From an uncultured Flavobacteriaceae bacterium (lineage in GTDB: Bacteria; Bacteroidota; Bacteroidia; Flavobacteriales; Flavobacteriaceae): a stretch of 64,000 nt of DNA. The DNA lies in NCBI GenBank assembly GCA_947488435.1, contig CANKZG010000001.1, forward strand, positions 2,286,308 through 2,350,307. The letters are read 5' to 3'. Below the pieces are notes generated by a model. It was not told the DNA's origin. It saw nothing but the letters and a program-made list of their open reading frames with translations, and ran no database searches. This document shows positions 44,781 to 53,931 of the stretch, piece by piece. The position numbers and the translations under genes are program-made. How positions within the stretch are numbered: position 1 is the stretch's first letter; every line of letters starts with the position of its first letter.

Positions 44781-45290
44781 TTACTTGGTTTTGGGTATAA
44801 ACTTTAAAGCAGCGCCATTAATGCAATGTCTTTTACCTGTTGTTGCACTGGGACCATCATTAAATACGTGGCCTAAATGACCTCCGCAACCATTACAGTG
44901 TTCTTCAGTTCGCGCATAACCAATTTTATAATCTACATCATAACCCACACTGCCTTCAATTTCCCGATCAAAACTGGGCCATCCTGTTCCTGAATCGAAT
45001 TTATGTTCGCTTTTAAATAATTCTGTATTACAAGCTGCACATACATAAACACCTTCTTCTTTATTATAAAGCAGTTCACTTGAAAAGGAATTTTCCGTAC
45101 CTGCTTTTCTTAAAATATAAAATTGTGATGGAGTTAACAAATTTCTCCATTCTTCTTCTGTTTTAACAACCTCAAAAGTTGCTTCTTCAGTTTTGTTTTC
45201 TTGAAGAGCTACTGACTTTTCTTTTTCTTGAGAAATACCTAAGCATCCAGTTAAAATTATGGATAGAGCTAAGAGAATTTTTTTATACAT
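44781..45290 (-). CDS. msrB: Exported MsrB methionine-(R)-sulfoxide reductase
   Basis: This roughly 169-residue MsrB starts at ATG 45290 with a lipoprotein-like signal (MYKKILLALSIILTGC, Cys 16), so it probably works in the periplasm. It has the same zinc sites (CAACN and CNGCG) and catalytic Cys (KRHCINGAAL) as the cytoplasmic copy. SGTGWPSF replaces the SGCGWPSF of that copy, so any resolving Cys must lie elsewhere. The frame extends upstream to an ATG at 45335, but that start would spoil the signal. It is co-directional with the other msrB. Confidence 0.9.
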   Translation of the reverse strand: MYKKILLALSIILTGCLGISQEKEKSVALQENKTEEATFEVVKTEEEWRNLLTPSQFYILRKAGTENSFSSELLYNKEEGVYVCAACNTELFKSEHKFDSGTGWPSFDREIEGSVGYDVDYKIGYARTEEHCNGCGGHLGHVFNDGPSATTGKRHCINGAALKFIPKTK

Positions 45291-45393
45291 GAAATTCTGT
45301 TTTAACGATTTCTTTTTAAGTCGTATTACAAGCATAATCCTTTCATTAATAATTACACAAAATTAATCCCTTATAGAACTATTAAGATACGCT

Positions 45394-45435
45394 AAAAAAA
45401 GGGAAAACCCCCACTGTTAACATCGAGTGGGGGTT
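45394..45435 (-). terminator. Rho-independent terminator after the collagen-like lipoprotein gene
   Basis: A strong 10-bp stem with five G-C pairs in a row (45406-45415 with 45426-45435) is followed on the minus strand by TTCCC and seven T (down to 45394). Confidence 0.75.
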
Positions 45436-45450
45436 GTAAAGTTTCGTAGG

Positions 45451-46032
45451 TTAATTCAATACTACCCGTTCAATTTCTTTTTCTGTAACCCCTATGGCAC
45501 TCATTACAGCACTCATACTAGAGGTGTCCATTTTAGAAGAAGCTTCTTCCGCTGGAAGAACAGCAATTCGAAATACCTGGTCGTCGGTATCTCCTGGAAG
45601 TAACAGATTGGTGTCAAAATCAGTTTCTAAAAATATATTGACATCTAAAAATGTATGATCAAAATTATATTGTAATAAACCCTGATCAACAATTAACGTC
45701 TGAGGAAGTAACCTCCAAATATCTACAGGATCACCATTGCTATCTGTAGTCTCTCCGAATAAAATATAAACCAAAACTACATCAGTTTCAAATACCTCAA
45801 GGTTTGGAGCTACTTCACTGAACTCCGTTAAAAGAGAAAAATTATTTGCGGCAGTAAAACTTCCTTGAACTTCTAAAACTGTTCCTAAAATATTAACGCC
45901 ATCAACACCATCGATTCCATCGCGACCATCTAGTCCGTCAAGACCATCTCTGCCATCAATTCCAACTGAATCGTCACAGGAGACCATAAATACCGTTAAA
46001 AAAATGCCTAATAACCATGTAATTTTTCTCAT
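45451..46032 (-). CDS. Lipoprotein with a short collagen-like G-x-y repeat
   Basis: A 193-residue lipoprotein (MRKITWLLGIFLTVFMVSC, Cys 19) followed at once by GIDGRDGLDGLDGRDG-type triplets, about eight collagen-like G-x-y units. A beta-rich domain then fills the rest (NFSLLTEFSEVAPNLEVF, FRIAVLPAEEASS). I know of no defined role; surface or matrix exposure is inferred from the repeat. The ATG at 46032 was chosen because it gives the lipobox; the frame is open back to 46140. Confidence 0.75.
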   Translation of the reverse strand: MRKITWLLGIFLTVFMVSCDDSVGIDGRDGLDGLDGRDGIDGVDGVNILGTVLEVQGSFTAANNFSLLTEFSEVAPNLEVFETDVVLVYILFGETTDSNGDPVDIWRLLPQTLIVDQGLLQYNFDHTFLDVNIFLETDFDTNLLLPGDTDDQVFRIAVLPAEEASSKMDTSSMSAVMSAIGVTEKEIERVVLN

Positions 46033-46445
46033 AATGCTAAGTTTAATGTTTATAATATCACCCTTTTTTTGATCTGTAATAGCTTTAAAAGGCTGTTTGG
46101 TATCATCATTTACAAAAAGCATTCCAAAAAAAGAGAACATGAAAAAATTATAATTAAATAAAAGGAAATTTTATGTAATTTATTGATAATTAGAACTTAA
46201 AAAACTACTTTTTAAATAGTAATTTAGGAGATATAATTATGAAGTAGTTCCTGAAAACTTAATTTTTGCAGGCAGAATACAAATTATGCTATTTAAAATT
46301 GAAGAGATCGTAATTTTAATTCAGAGAAAGTATAAAAATCAATTTTAAACTTGGGATGTGAAATGAATTCAAGACCTTTGTCAGCTATTTGGATAGCATG
46401 TAATAATATTACTAGCTTTAACCAGATTAATTAATATAACAACAT
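46033..46445. other. Gene-free stretch before glgB
   Basis: About 410 bases between the divergent collagen-like lipoprotein gene and glgB. I see no coding frame, RNA gene or clear hairpin. It must hold the promoters of both genes, but no exact TAnnTTTG box is well placed. Confidence 0.6.
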
Positions 46446-48341
46446 ATGGGAAATGTAATCCCTCATAGTTTATTTTCAGATTTTGATATTGATCTTTTTA
46501 AATCAGGAAAACACTATAGACTTTATGAAAAATTAGGGTCGCATATTATTGAGCTAAATAGCGAAAAAGGGGTGTATTTTGCCGTTTGGGCGCCTTCGGC
46601 AAAAGCTGTTTCTGTTATCGGATCTTTTAACTTTTGGCAAGACCAAGACCATCCCTTAAATGTGCGTTGGGATGGGAGTGGAATTTGGGAAGGTTTTATT
46701 CCTGGTGTTAACAAAGGAGCTATCTACAAATATAAAATTGAATCCCATAACAATAATATTGTTACTGAAAAAGCAGACCCGTTTGCTAGGTATTGCGAGC
46801 ATCCACCTCATACTGCATCTGTTATATGGGACGCTACTTATGCATGGGAAGATGAAAAATGGATGGGTTATCGAGAGGATAAAAACGCTTTAGATAAGCC
46901 GTATTCGGTTTATGAAGTCCATTTAGGATCTTGGAAAAGAAAGGAAGATAATCGTTATTTATCTTATGAAGATTTAGCCAATGATCTAGTAGGTTATGTT
47001 AAAGAAATGGGATTCACTCACGTGGAGTTTATGCCGGTGATGGAATACCCTTATGACCCTTCTTGGGGATATCAGCTTACGGGTTATTTTGCACCCACCT
47101 CTCGTTTTGGTAAACCAGAAGATTTTAAACTACTTGTAGATAAATTGCATCAAAATGATATCGGCGTAATCCTAGATTGGGTACCGTCGCATTTTCCGGA
47201 GGACGCCCATGGTTTGGGTTTCTTTGACGGATCGCATTTGTATGAGCATCCGGATCGAAGAAAAGGATATCATCCAGATTGGAAGAGTCTTATTTTTAAC
47301 TATGGACGGAATGAAGTACGTGCATTTTTGATTAGCAATGCACTCTTTTGGTTAGACCAATATCATGCAGATGCGCTTAGGGTAGATGCAGTAGCATCTA
47401 TGCTATACTTGGATTATTCACGCGAAGAAGGAGAATGGGAACCGAATATGTTTGGGAACAATGAGAACCTAGAAGCAATATCCTTTATCAGAGAGCTTAA
47501 CGAAGCAGTATATGGTAATTTTAAAGGAGTTCAGACCATTGCCGAAGAATCAACGTCTTTTTCGATGGTATCGCGTCCTGTAAACATTGGAGGACTTGGT
47601 TTTGGTATGAAGTGGATGATGGGCTGGATGCACGATACGCTAACCTATTTTAAAAAGGAACCCTTATATCGAAAGTATCATCAAAACGATTTAACCTTTA
47701 GTATGACTTATGCCTTTACGGAAAACTTTATGTTACCGTTTTCGCATGACGAAGTCGTTTATGGAAAACAATCTTTACTCTATAGAATGCCAGGTGATGA
47801 GTGGCAGCGTTTTGCAAATTTAAGACTGTTGTATGGATATATGTTTACACATCCTGGAGCAAATCTTTTGTTTATGGGAGCTGAGTTTGGACAGTCCGAA
47901 GAATGGAATTTTCAACAAAGTTTAGATTGGCATTTACTCCAATATGACTATCATTTAGGAATTCAGCAACTGATAAAAGATTTAAATAAAATTTATAAAG
48001 CGTATCCCGCTTTATACGAAAAACAATTTAGCAATGAAGGTTTTCAATGGATCGATTATGGAGATCATGAAAACTCTGTACTTACCTATATTCGTAAAGG
48101 ACATGATCTAAAGAACGATATTTTTGTGGCTTGTAATTTTACACCCGTTTCTAGAGAGAATTATAGAATAGGAATTCCGAAATCAGGAACGGTAAAAGAG
48201 ATTTTTAATAGCGATCATAAAGATTATGGAGGTAGCCATAGTCTAAACACAAAAATAAAAACTTCGAAAACACCTTGGCATGGTTATAAACATTCTGTTG
48301 AAATCACCATACCTCCTTTAGGAATTGTCATTTTTAAGTGA
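46446..48341 (+). CDS. glgB: 1,4-alpha-glucan branching enzyme
   Basis: The 631-residue enzyme forms alpha-1,6 branches in glycogen. It has an N-terminal CBM48 domain (FAVWAPSAKAVSVIGSFNFW) and a GH13 barrel with ALRVDAVASMLY (nucleophile Asp), TIAEESTSFS (acid/base Glu) and PFSHDEVVYGKQSL (stabilising Asp). A C-terminal beta domain ends at PPLGIVIFK. The length is in the usual bacterial range. It is followed 100 bases later by a GH31 glucosidase, a natural glycogen/maltodextrin pair. No glgA or glgC is in the window. Confidence 0.96.
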   Translation: MGNVIPHSLFSDFDIDLFKSGKHYRLYEKLGSHIIELNSEKGVYFAVWAPSAKAVSVIGSFNFWQDQDHPLNVRWDGSGIWEGFIPGVNKGAIYKYKIESHNNNIVTEKADPFARYCEHPPHTASVIWDATYAWEDEKWMGYREDKNALDKPYSVYEVHLGSWKRKEDNRYLSYEDLANDLVGYVKEMGFTHVEFMPVMEYPYDPSWGYQLTGYFAPTSRFGKPEDFKLLVDKLHQNDIGVILDWVPSHFPEDAHGLGFFDGSHLYEHPDRRKGYHPDWKSLIFNYGRNEVRAFLISNALFWLDQYHADALRVDAVASMLYLDYSREEGEWEPNMFGNNENLEAISFIRELNEAVYGNFKGVQTIAEESTSFSMVSRPVNIGGLGFGMKWMMGWMHDTLTYFKKEPLYRKYHQNDLTFSMTYAFTENFMLPFSHDEVVYGKQSLLYRMPGDEWQRFANLRLLYGYMFTHPGANLLFMGAEFGQSEEWNFQQSLDWHLLQYDYHLGIQQLIKDLNKIYKAYPALYEKQFSNEGFQWIDYGDHENSVLTYIRKGHDLKNDIFVACNFTPVSRENYRIGIPKSGTVKEIFNSDHKDYGGSHSLNTKIKTSKTPWHGYKHSVEITIPPLGIVIFK

Positions 48342-48441
48342 TTATAGTTACTATATCGTAATAGTTGATTAATGTTTATAATATCATTTTAATATTACAC
48401 GTTAAAGTCTTTTTTTTGTTAAGCAATAAAACTAGTCAAGC

Positions 48442-50841
48442 ATGATTACCAATACGGAAAAGGAACGCCGGGGGAATTTGTATCCCGACCATATAGTAGA
48501 ATTTAAACAGGATAAGGATAAGATATATTTTACAACTCAAAATGGAGTTGTTTTAGAAATAACGGTTTTACGCGATAGTGCAATTCGTTTTCGCTTTGCG
48601 ACAGAGCACGTATTTCAACCCGATTTCTCATATGCCATAGACGAAGATGTTAATCTTGGTTATAACCACCTTGACGTAAAAGAAGAAACTTCTAAATATG
48701 TTATTACTACCAAAAAACTAAACATAACCATAGATAAGAGCAATCTTAAAAGCCAAATCATGGATTTGGATGGTAATATTATCAACCAAGATGAACTTGG
48801 TTTTCATTGGGAAGAGAATTACGATTATGGAGGAAATGTGGTAAAAATGAGCAAGATCACCCAGGCTGCTGAAAGCTATTATGGAATGGGTGATAAGGCT
48901 ACACATACAAATTTAAAAGGTAAAAGAGTAAGCAATTGGGTTACCGATCAGTATGCCTATGGTAAAGATCAAGACCCATTGTACAAAGCAGTACCTTTTT
49001 ATATTGGTCTTCACAATAATCTGGCATATGGAATCTTCTTTGACAACACGTTTCGAACACATTTTGATTTTGCACATGAGCGAAGACAAACTACTAGCTT
49101 TTGGGCGGATGGAGGAGAAATGAATTATTATTTCTTCTTTGGACCTGAAATGTCTAGTGTAGTGAAAGCATATACGGATCTGACAGGGACACCAGAACTA
49201 CCACCGTTGTGGACACTCGGTTTCCAACAATCCAAATGGAGTTATTTTCCTGAGAAAAAAGTAAAAGATGTAGCTTCAAAATTTAGAGAGTTACGATTAC
49301 CTTGTGATGCCATTTATTTAGATATCGATTATATGGATGGCTTTCGCTGTTTTACCTGGAACAATCAATATTTTCCTGATCCAAAACAAATGGTTAAAGA
49401 TTTGGAAGAAGACGGTTTTAAAACTGTAGCTATGATAGATCCAGGGATTAAGATAGATAAAGATTATTGGGTATATCAAGAAGCTATTGCCAATGATTAT
49501 TTCTGTAAACGAGGAGACGGTCCCTATATGCGCGGAAAAGTATGGCCTGGAGAATGTAACTTTCCAGATTATACGAATCCAGAAGTTAGGGAATGGTGGG
49601 CTGGATTGTACAAGGAAATGATATCTGATATTGGTATTAGAGGTGTCTGGAATGATATGAATGAGCCTGCAGTAATGGAAGTTCCAAGTAAGACCGCTCC
49701 ATTAGATATGCGCCACAATTACGATGGTAATCCGTGCAGCCATAGAAAGGCACATAACATATATGGTACACAGATGATTCGTGCCACTTATGATGGAGTA
49801 AAGAAGTTTATTTTTCCTAAACGTCCTTTTGTACTTACAAGAGCAGCGTATTCAGGTGCGCAACGTTATAGTGCCACATGGACGGGAGATAATGTTGCCA
49901 CCTGGGAGCATTTATGGTTAGCAAATGTTCAAATGCAACGTATGTGTATGAGTGGAATGTCTTTTGTGGGATCTGATATTGGAGGTTTTGCAGAACAACC
50001 AAATGGAGAACTATTTGCACGTTGGATACAATTGGGTATTTTTCACCCGTTTTGTAGAGTACATTCTAGCGGAGATCATGGAGATCAAGAACCCTGGTCT
50101 TTCGGAGATGAAATTACGGATATTGTTCGCAAATTTTTAGAGCTTCGTTATCAGTTATTACCTTATTTATATACCATGTTTTGGCGATACTCTAGTGAAG
50201 GAACCCCCATGCTACAATCATTGGTATACTATGATCAAGAGGATGCGCAAACCCATTTCAGAACAGATGAGTTTATCTTTGGAACTCAAATTTTGGTATG
50301 TCCGGTTCAAGAACCTAATGCACAGGGAAGACGTATCTATGTACCACGAGGGAAATGGTATAACTTTTGGACAGAGGAAGTTGTTGATGGAGGCAAGGAA
50401 CAGTGGGTGGCAGCAGAATTAGATAAATTACCCTTATTCATCAAGGAAGGGGCAATTGTTCCTAAATATCCAATCCAACAATACGTGGGTGAGTTGGAGA
50501 TTGAAGAACTTATATTGGACGTTTATTTTAAGATTGGAGTTGAAAATTCAACCGTTTATGAAGACAATCAAGACGGTTACGATTATAAAAAAGGGCGTTA
50601 CAGTCTTCGAAATTTTAAATTTAGTGGTAAAGAGAAAGAACTTTATATTCAACAGTTTAAAAATGGATCTTTTATAACCTCTTACGATACCTTTAAATTT
50701 AAATTCCATGGTTTGCCATTTGAAATAGACGCTATTGAGGTAGATAATGAATTAATTTCCTTGGCGGATGCCAAATTAAACGGCAATACGGCCATAGAAA
50801 TAACCAAGGATTTTTCCGTTTTACATATCATTGGAAAATAA
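48442..50841 (+). CDS. GH31 alpha-glucosidase
   Basis: The 799-residue enzyme belongs to GH31. It has the N-terminal beta-sandwich, the catalytic barrel with the nucleophile in GVWNDMNEPAVME, the acid/base region ATWTGDNVATWEHL and the GSDIGGF segment. The C-terminal beta domains carry YVPRGKWYNFWTEE and VYEDNQDGYDYKKG. No signal peptide is seen, so it should be cytoplasmic and cleave alpha-glucosides such as maltodextrins. It lies between glgB and an M48 protease on the same strand. Confidence 0.95.
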   Translation: MITNTEKERRGNLYPDHIVEFKQDKDKIYFTTQNGVVLEITVLRDSAIRFRFATEHVFQPDFSYAIDEDVNLGYNHLDVKEETSKYVITTKKLNITIDKSNLKSQIMDLDGNIINQDELGFHWEENYDYGGNVVKMSKITQAAESYYGMGDKATHTNLKGKRVSNWVTDQYAYGKDQDPLYKAVPFYIGLHNNLAYGIFFDNTFRTHFDFAHERRQTTSFWADGGEMNYYFFFGPEMSSVVKAYTDLTGTPELPPLWTLGFQQSKWSYFPEKKVKDVASKFRELRLPCDAIYLDIDYMDGFRCFTWNNQYFPDPKQMVKDLEEDGFKTVAMIDPGIKIDKDYWVYQEAIANDYFCKRGDGPYMRGKVWPGECNFPDYTNPEVREWWAGLYKEMISDIGIRGVWNDMNEPAVMEVPSKTAPLDMRHNYDGNPCSHRKAHNIYGTQMIRATYDGVKKFIFPKRPFVLTRAAYSGAQRYSATWTGDNVATWEHLWLANVQMQRMCMSGMSFVGSDIGGFAEQPNGELFARWIQLGIFHPFCRVHSSGDHGDQEPWSFGDEITDIVRKFLELRYQLLPYLYTMFWRYSSEGTPMLQSLVYYDQEDAQTHFRTDEFIFGTQILVCPVQEPNAQGRRIYVPRGKWYNFWTEEVVDGGKEQWVAAELDKLPLFIKEGAIVPKYPIQQYVGELEIEELILDVYFKIGVENSTVYEDNQDGYDYKKGRYSLRNFKFSGKEKELYIQQFKNGSFITSYDTFKFKFHGLPFEIDAIEVDNELISLADAKLNGNTAIEITKDFSVLHIIGK

Positions 50842-50878
50842 TTTTGTAATTTACCAATATAAAAACACCCTCTATATC

Positions 50879-51694
50879 ATGAAGAAAGTACTCTTTTTTT
50901 GCATTATCTTTTTTGGTATTGCAGCCTGTAAAACAAATCCGTTTACAGGGAAAAAAACCTTAAATTTTGTTCCGAATAGTCAAATATTTCCTACGGCATT
51001 TGCCCAATATGATCAGTTTCTTACTGAGAATAAAGTTGTAAAGGGAACTAAGGACGCGGAAATGATAAAACGTGTAGGACAGCGAATAGCGTCAGCAGCA
51101 GAACGTTGGTTAGATGCTAACGGTTATCCAGGTTACCTTAAAGACTATAAATGGGAATATAATTTAGTAAATGATAAAACTATAAATGCTTGGGCAATGC
51201 CTGGTGGTAAAATTGTTTTTTATACAGGTATTTTACCCATTTGTGATACTGAAACAGGTGTAGCGGTTGTTATGGGTCATGAAGTAGCCCATGCACTTGC
51301 TGATCATGGTGCGCAACGTATGAGCGCAGGCGTTATTCAACAAGCTGGAGCCGTGGGCGTTGCAGTTGCAACAAGTGGTAAAAGCGCAGAAACCCAAAGT
51401 GCATGGATGCAAGCCTATGGTGTTGGTTCGTCGGTAGGAGCTATGCTTCCTTTTAGTAGAAGTCATGAAACAGAATCGGACCGGATTGGGATTCAAATTA
51501 TGGCAATTGCGGGTTATAACCCAGATGAAGCGGCAGAGTTATGGAAACGTATGAAAGCGAAAAGTGGCGGTCAGGCACCCCCACAGTTCCTAAGTACACA
51601 TCCATCTAATGATACTAGGATTACTAACCTAACCAACTGGGCACCATCTGCAAAAGAAGAAGCTAAAAAATTTGGGGTTACTTCCTTTCAATAG
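50879..51694 (+). CDS. M48-family metalloprotease, lipoprotein
   Basis: This 271-residue protein is a lipoprotein (MKKVLFFCIIFFGIAAC) with an M48 peptidase domain. The HExxH zinc motif is in GHEVAHALADHGAQ and the third ligand Glu is in SHETESDRIGIQ. Related proteins act in envelope quality control. The start at 50879 is chosen for the lipobox; the frame opens further upstream. It begins 37 bases after the GH31 stop. Confidence 0.93.
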   Translation: MKKVLFFCIIFFGIAACKTNPFTGKKTLNFVPNSQIFPTAFAQYDQFLTENKVVKGTKDAEMIKRVGQRIASAAERWLDANGYPGYLKDYKWEYNLVNDKTINAWAMPGGKIVFYTGILPICDTETGVAVVMGHEVAHALADHGAQRMSAGVIQQAGAVGVAVATSGKSAETQSAWMQAYGVGSSVGAMLPFSRSHETESDRIGIQIMAIAGYNPDEAAELWKRMKAKSGGQAPPQFLSTHPSNDTRITNLTNWAPSAKEEAKKFGVTSFQ

Positions 51695-51748
51695 ACAGAG
51701 CTACTGCGTGCATTTTTATAGCCTTAAAATAATAATATAAATACATCT

Positions 51749-51781
51749 AAGCTGCTCAGTAATAGAGCAGCTTTTATATTT
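51749..51781 (+). terminator. Rho-independent terminator after the M48 gene
   Basis: A perfect 9-bp stem (51749-51757 with 51765-51773, loop 51758-51764) is followed by a T/A-rich tail (TTATATTTT). Confidence 0.7.
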
Positions 51782-51788
51782 TAAAATC

Positions 51789-53114
51789 ATGGCGAAACCA
51801 ATATTAGAAAAAGGAAATAAAAAACTCTTAAATGCGTGGGCCTTTTACGACTGGGCTAACTCCGTATACAGTTTAGTTATTGCTTCTGCCATTTTTCCCA
51901 TTTTTTATGGAGCACTTACGATCGTTAAAGATGCAGATGGAAAAGTGTTAAACGATACAGTAAACTTTCTTGGGATTGCCTTTAATAACGACACTTTAAT
52001 AAGTTATGTAACGGCTGCAGCCTTTTTAGTAGTTTCAATTTTAAGCCCCTTACTCAGTGGCATCGCGGATTTTGTAGGTAATAAAAAGGTTTTTATGAAA
52101 TTCTTTTGCTACTTGGGTGCCGTTTCTTGTATTGGACTTTTTTGGTTTAATATGGATTATTTATGGTTTGGATTGTTATGCTATTTTTTAGCCTTAATTG
52201 GTTTTTGGGCCAGTTTAGTTTTCTATAATTCATACCTACCAGATATTGCATATCCCGAACAACAAGACAAAATAAGTGCGAAAGGTTATTCTATTGGTTA
52301 TATCGGAAGTGTTTTGCTGTTAGTTATTTGTCTGATAATGATTTTAAAATACGACGCATTTGGGTTCGAAGATGAGGGTTTACCAACACGTTTATCTTTT
52401 ATTTTAACAGGAATATGGTGGATTGGGTTTAGTCAGTATACTTATTACTATTTACCGAAAGGGAATAAAAAAGAAACCTTTACAAAAGATGTTTTGTTTA
52501 ATGGATTTAAAGAATTGCGAGTAATATGGAATAAACTAGCCGAAAATAAGGCGCTCAAAAGATATTTAGCTGCTTTTTTTGTGTATAGCATGGCAGTGCA
52601 AACGATCATGTTAGTGGCTACCTATTTTGGAGTAGAGGAACTGGACTGGGGAACAACAGATTCAACAACAGGATTGATTGTTAGTATTTTATTAATTCAA
52701 TTAGTTGCTATTGTTGGTGCCGTAATTACCTCACGAAGTTCCAAGAAGTTTGGGAATATTAATACCCTTATTGTGCTTAATATTATTTGGATAGCCATAT
52801 GCGCCTTTGCTTATACTATAACTACTCCAACAGAATTTTATGCAACGGCAGGCGCGGTTGGGTTTGTGATGGGAGGAATTCAATCGCTATCACGCTCTAC
52901 CTATTCAAAACTACTTCCAGAAAATGAAGTAGATACGGCATCATATTTTAGTTTTTATGATGTTTCCGAAAAAATAGGAATTGTCATTGGAATGTTGACC
53001 TATGGTTATATTGCTCAGGTAACGGGAAGTATTCGGTATGCGGTTTTATTTTTCCTAGTGTTCTTTTTAATAGGGATGTTATTATTATTTCGAGTACCTA
53101 AACTGAAATCGTAA
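51789..53114 (+). CDS. MFS transporter, UMF1/Atg22-like
   Basis: This 441-residue integral membrane protein has about eleven to twelve helices. The UMF1-family signature is WAFYDWANSVYSLVIASAIFP near residue 17. The second half holds GGIQSLSRSTYSKLLPENE, the canonical block of this group. Members export or import amino acids or other small molecules; specificity is undetermined. It ends at a strong bidirectional terminator that separates it from the convergent DUF2807 gene. Confidence 0.9.
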   Translation: MAKPILEKGNKKLLNAWAFYDWANSVYSLVIASAIFPIFYGALTIVKDADGKVLNDTVNFLGIAFNNDTLISYVTAAAFLVVSILSPLLSGIADFVGNKKVFMKFFCYLGAVSCIGLFWFNMDYLWFGLLCYFLALIGFWASLVFYNSYLPDIAYPEQQDKISAKGYSIGYIGSVLLLVICLIMILKYDAFGFEDEGLPTRLSFILTGIWWIGFSQYTYYYLPKGNKKETFTKDVLFNGFKELRVIWNKLAENKALKRYLAAFFVYSMAVQTIMLVATYFGVEELDWGTTDSTTGLIVSILLIQLVAIVGAVITSRSSKKFGNINTLIVLNIIWIAICAFAYTITTPTEFYATAGAVGFVMGGIQSLSRSTYSKLLPENEVDTASYFSFYDVSEKIGIVIGMLTYGYIAQVTGSIRYAVLFFLVFFLIGMLLLFRVPKLKS

Positions 53115-53123
53115 AACCTCCAT

Positions 53124-53155
53124 AAAAAAAGCCTCACTATCATGAGGCTTTTTTT
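53124..53155. terminator. Bidirectional Rho-independent terminator
   Basis: A 6-bp GC-rich stem (53131-53136 with 53143-53148) is flanked by seven A on the left and seven T on the right. It can stop the plus-strand MFS gene and the minus-strand sigma operon alike. Confidence 0.88.
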
Positions 53156-53186
53156 AGATTGGATGTTGATGTATAACGTTCTTTGA

Positions 53187-53912
53187 TTATCCCTTTGTAA
53201 TATCTCCTGAACCTGATGTTTTACTATCCACTTTTTTAGGATTTCCACGATAGTGTACATCTCCTGAACCAGATACTCTAGCTTTTAAAGTTTGATTGGC
53301 CGTAACTTTTACATCGGCTGAGCCAGATACTTGAGCTTCAACATATTCAGAAGTCAATCCATATGCCTTAATATCACCAGATCCTGACACTTGGGCGTAG
53401 AAATCAGTTGCCGTGCCAGAGAGTGTAATATCACCAGACCCTGACATGGTTGCCTTAACGTCATCCGCTTCGATATCGAGTACAATGTCACCAGATCCGG
53501 AAATGCTAGTTCTAAAGTTTTTAGCTTTAAGCGTAGTCTTACTAACAATATCCCCCGACCCTGATAAGGTAACTGCATTTACTTCTTCAACCGGAACTGT
53601 AACAACAATGGCTTCCTTCCAAGTAGACGGTTTAAGGTTAACTCCTTTTTTGACTTTTACGATTAGTTTACCGTCTTTAACCTCGGTTTTAATATATTCT
53701 AATAAGTTCTCTTCTCCTTCTAAGGTAAGATTTCCTTCTGAACCTTCCACAAGATTTACGTCAAACCAGCCTGCAACAGCGATAGCGTCGTAATCTCCTG
53801 TATTTCGTTCTTGTACAACAAAGTTGCCATTTCCTTTTACTCTTTTACCCCATTGGGCGCTGACAGTGGTAACCAGTACCATTGCCATACAAAATGTCAT
53901 TAATTTTTTCAT
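53187..53912 (-). CDS. Exported head-GIN-domain (DUF2807) repeat protein
   Basis: The 241-residue protein has a signal peptide (MKKLMTFCMAMVLVTTVSA). A DUF2807 putative auto-transporter adhesin head domain follows: it opens with VQERNTGDYDAIAVAGWFDVNLVEG. Seven SGSGDI-type units (SGSGDI, SGSADV, SGSGDV) follow at intervals of 17-22 residues, which suggests a beta-helix with one unit per turn. Function is unknown; envelope or surface exposure is inferred. It is the last gene of the sigma operon and lies 19 bases after the DUF4097 gene. Confidence 0.9.
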   Translation of the reverse strand: MKKLMTFCMAMVLVTTVSAQWGKRVKGNGNFVVQERNTGDYDAIAVAGWFDVNLVEGSEGNLTLEGEENLLEYIKTEVKDGKLIVKVKKGVNLKPSTWKEAIVVTVPVEEVNAVTLSGSGDIVSKTTLKAKNFRTSISGSGDIVLDIEADDVKATMSGSGDITLSGTATDFYAQVSGSGDIKAYGLTSEYVEAQVSGSADVKVTANQTLKARVSGSGDVHYRGNPKKVDSKTSGSGDITKG

Positions 53913-53931
53913 GATGATTTGTGTTTATTGA

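Noticed and set aside
44359-45290. The two msrB genes as a recent or assembly duplication
   Set aside because: The protein sequences differ strongly, in the signal peptide and in the Cys before GWPSF, so they are old paralogues or separately acquired genes.
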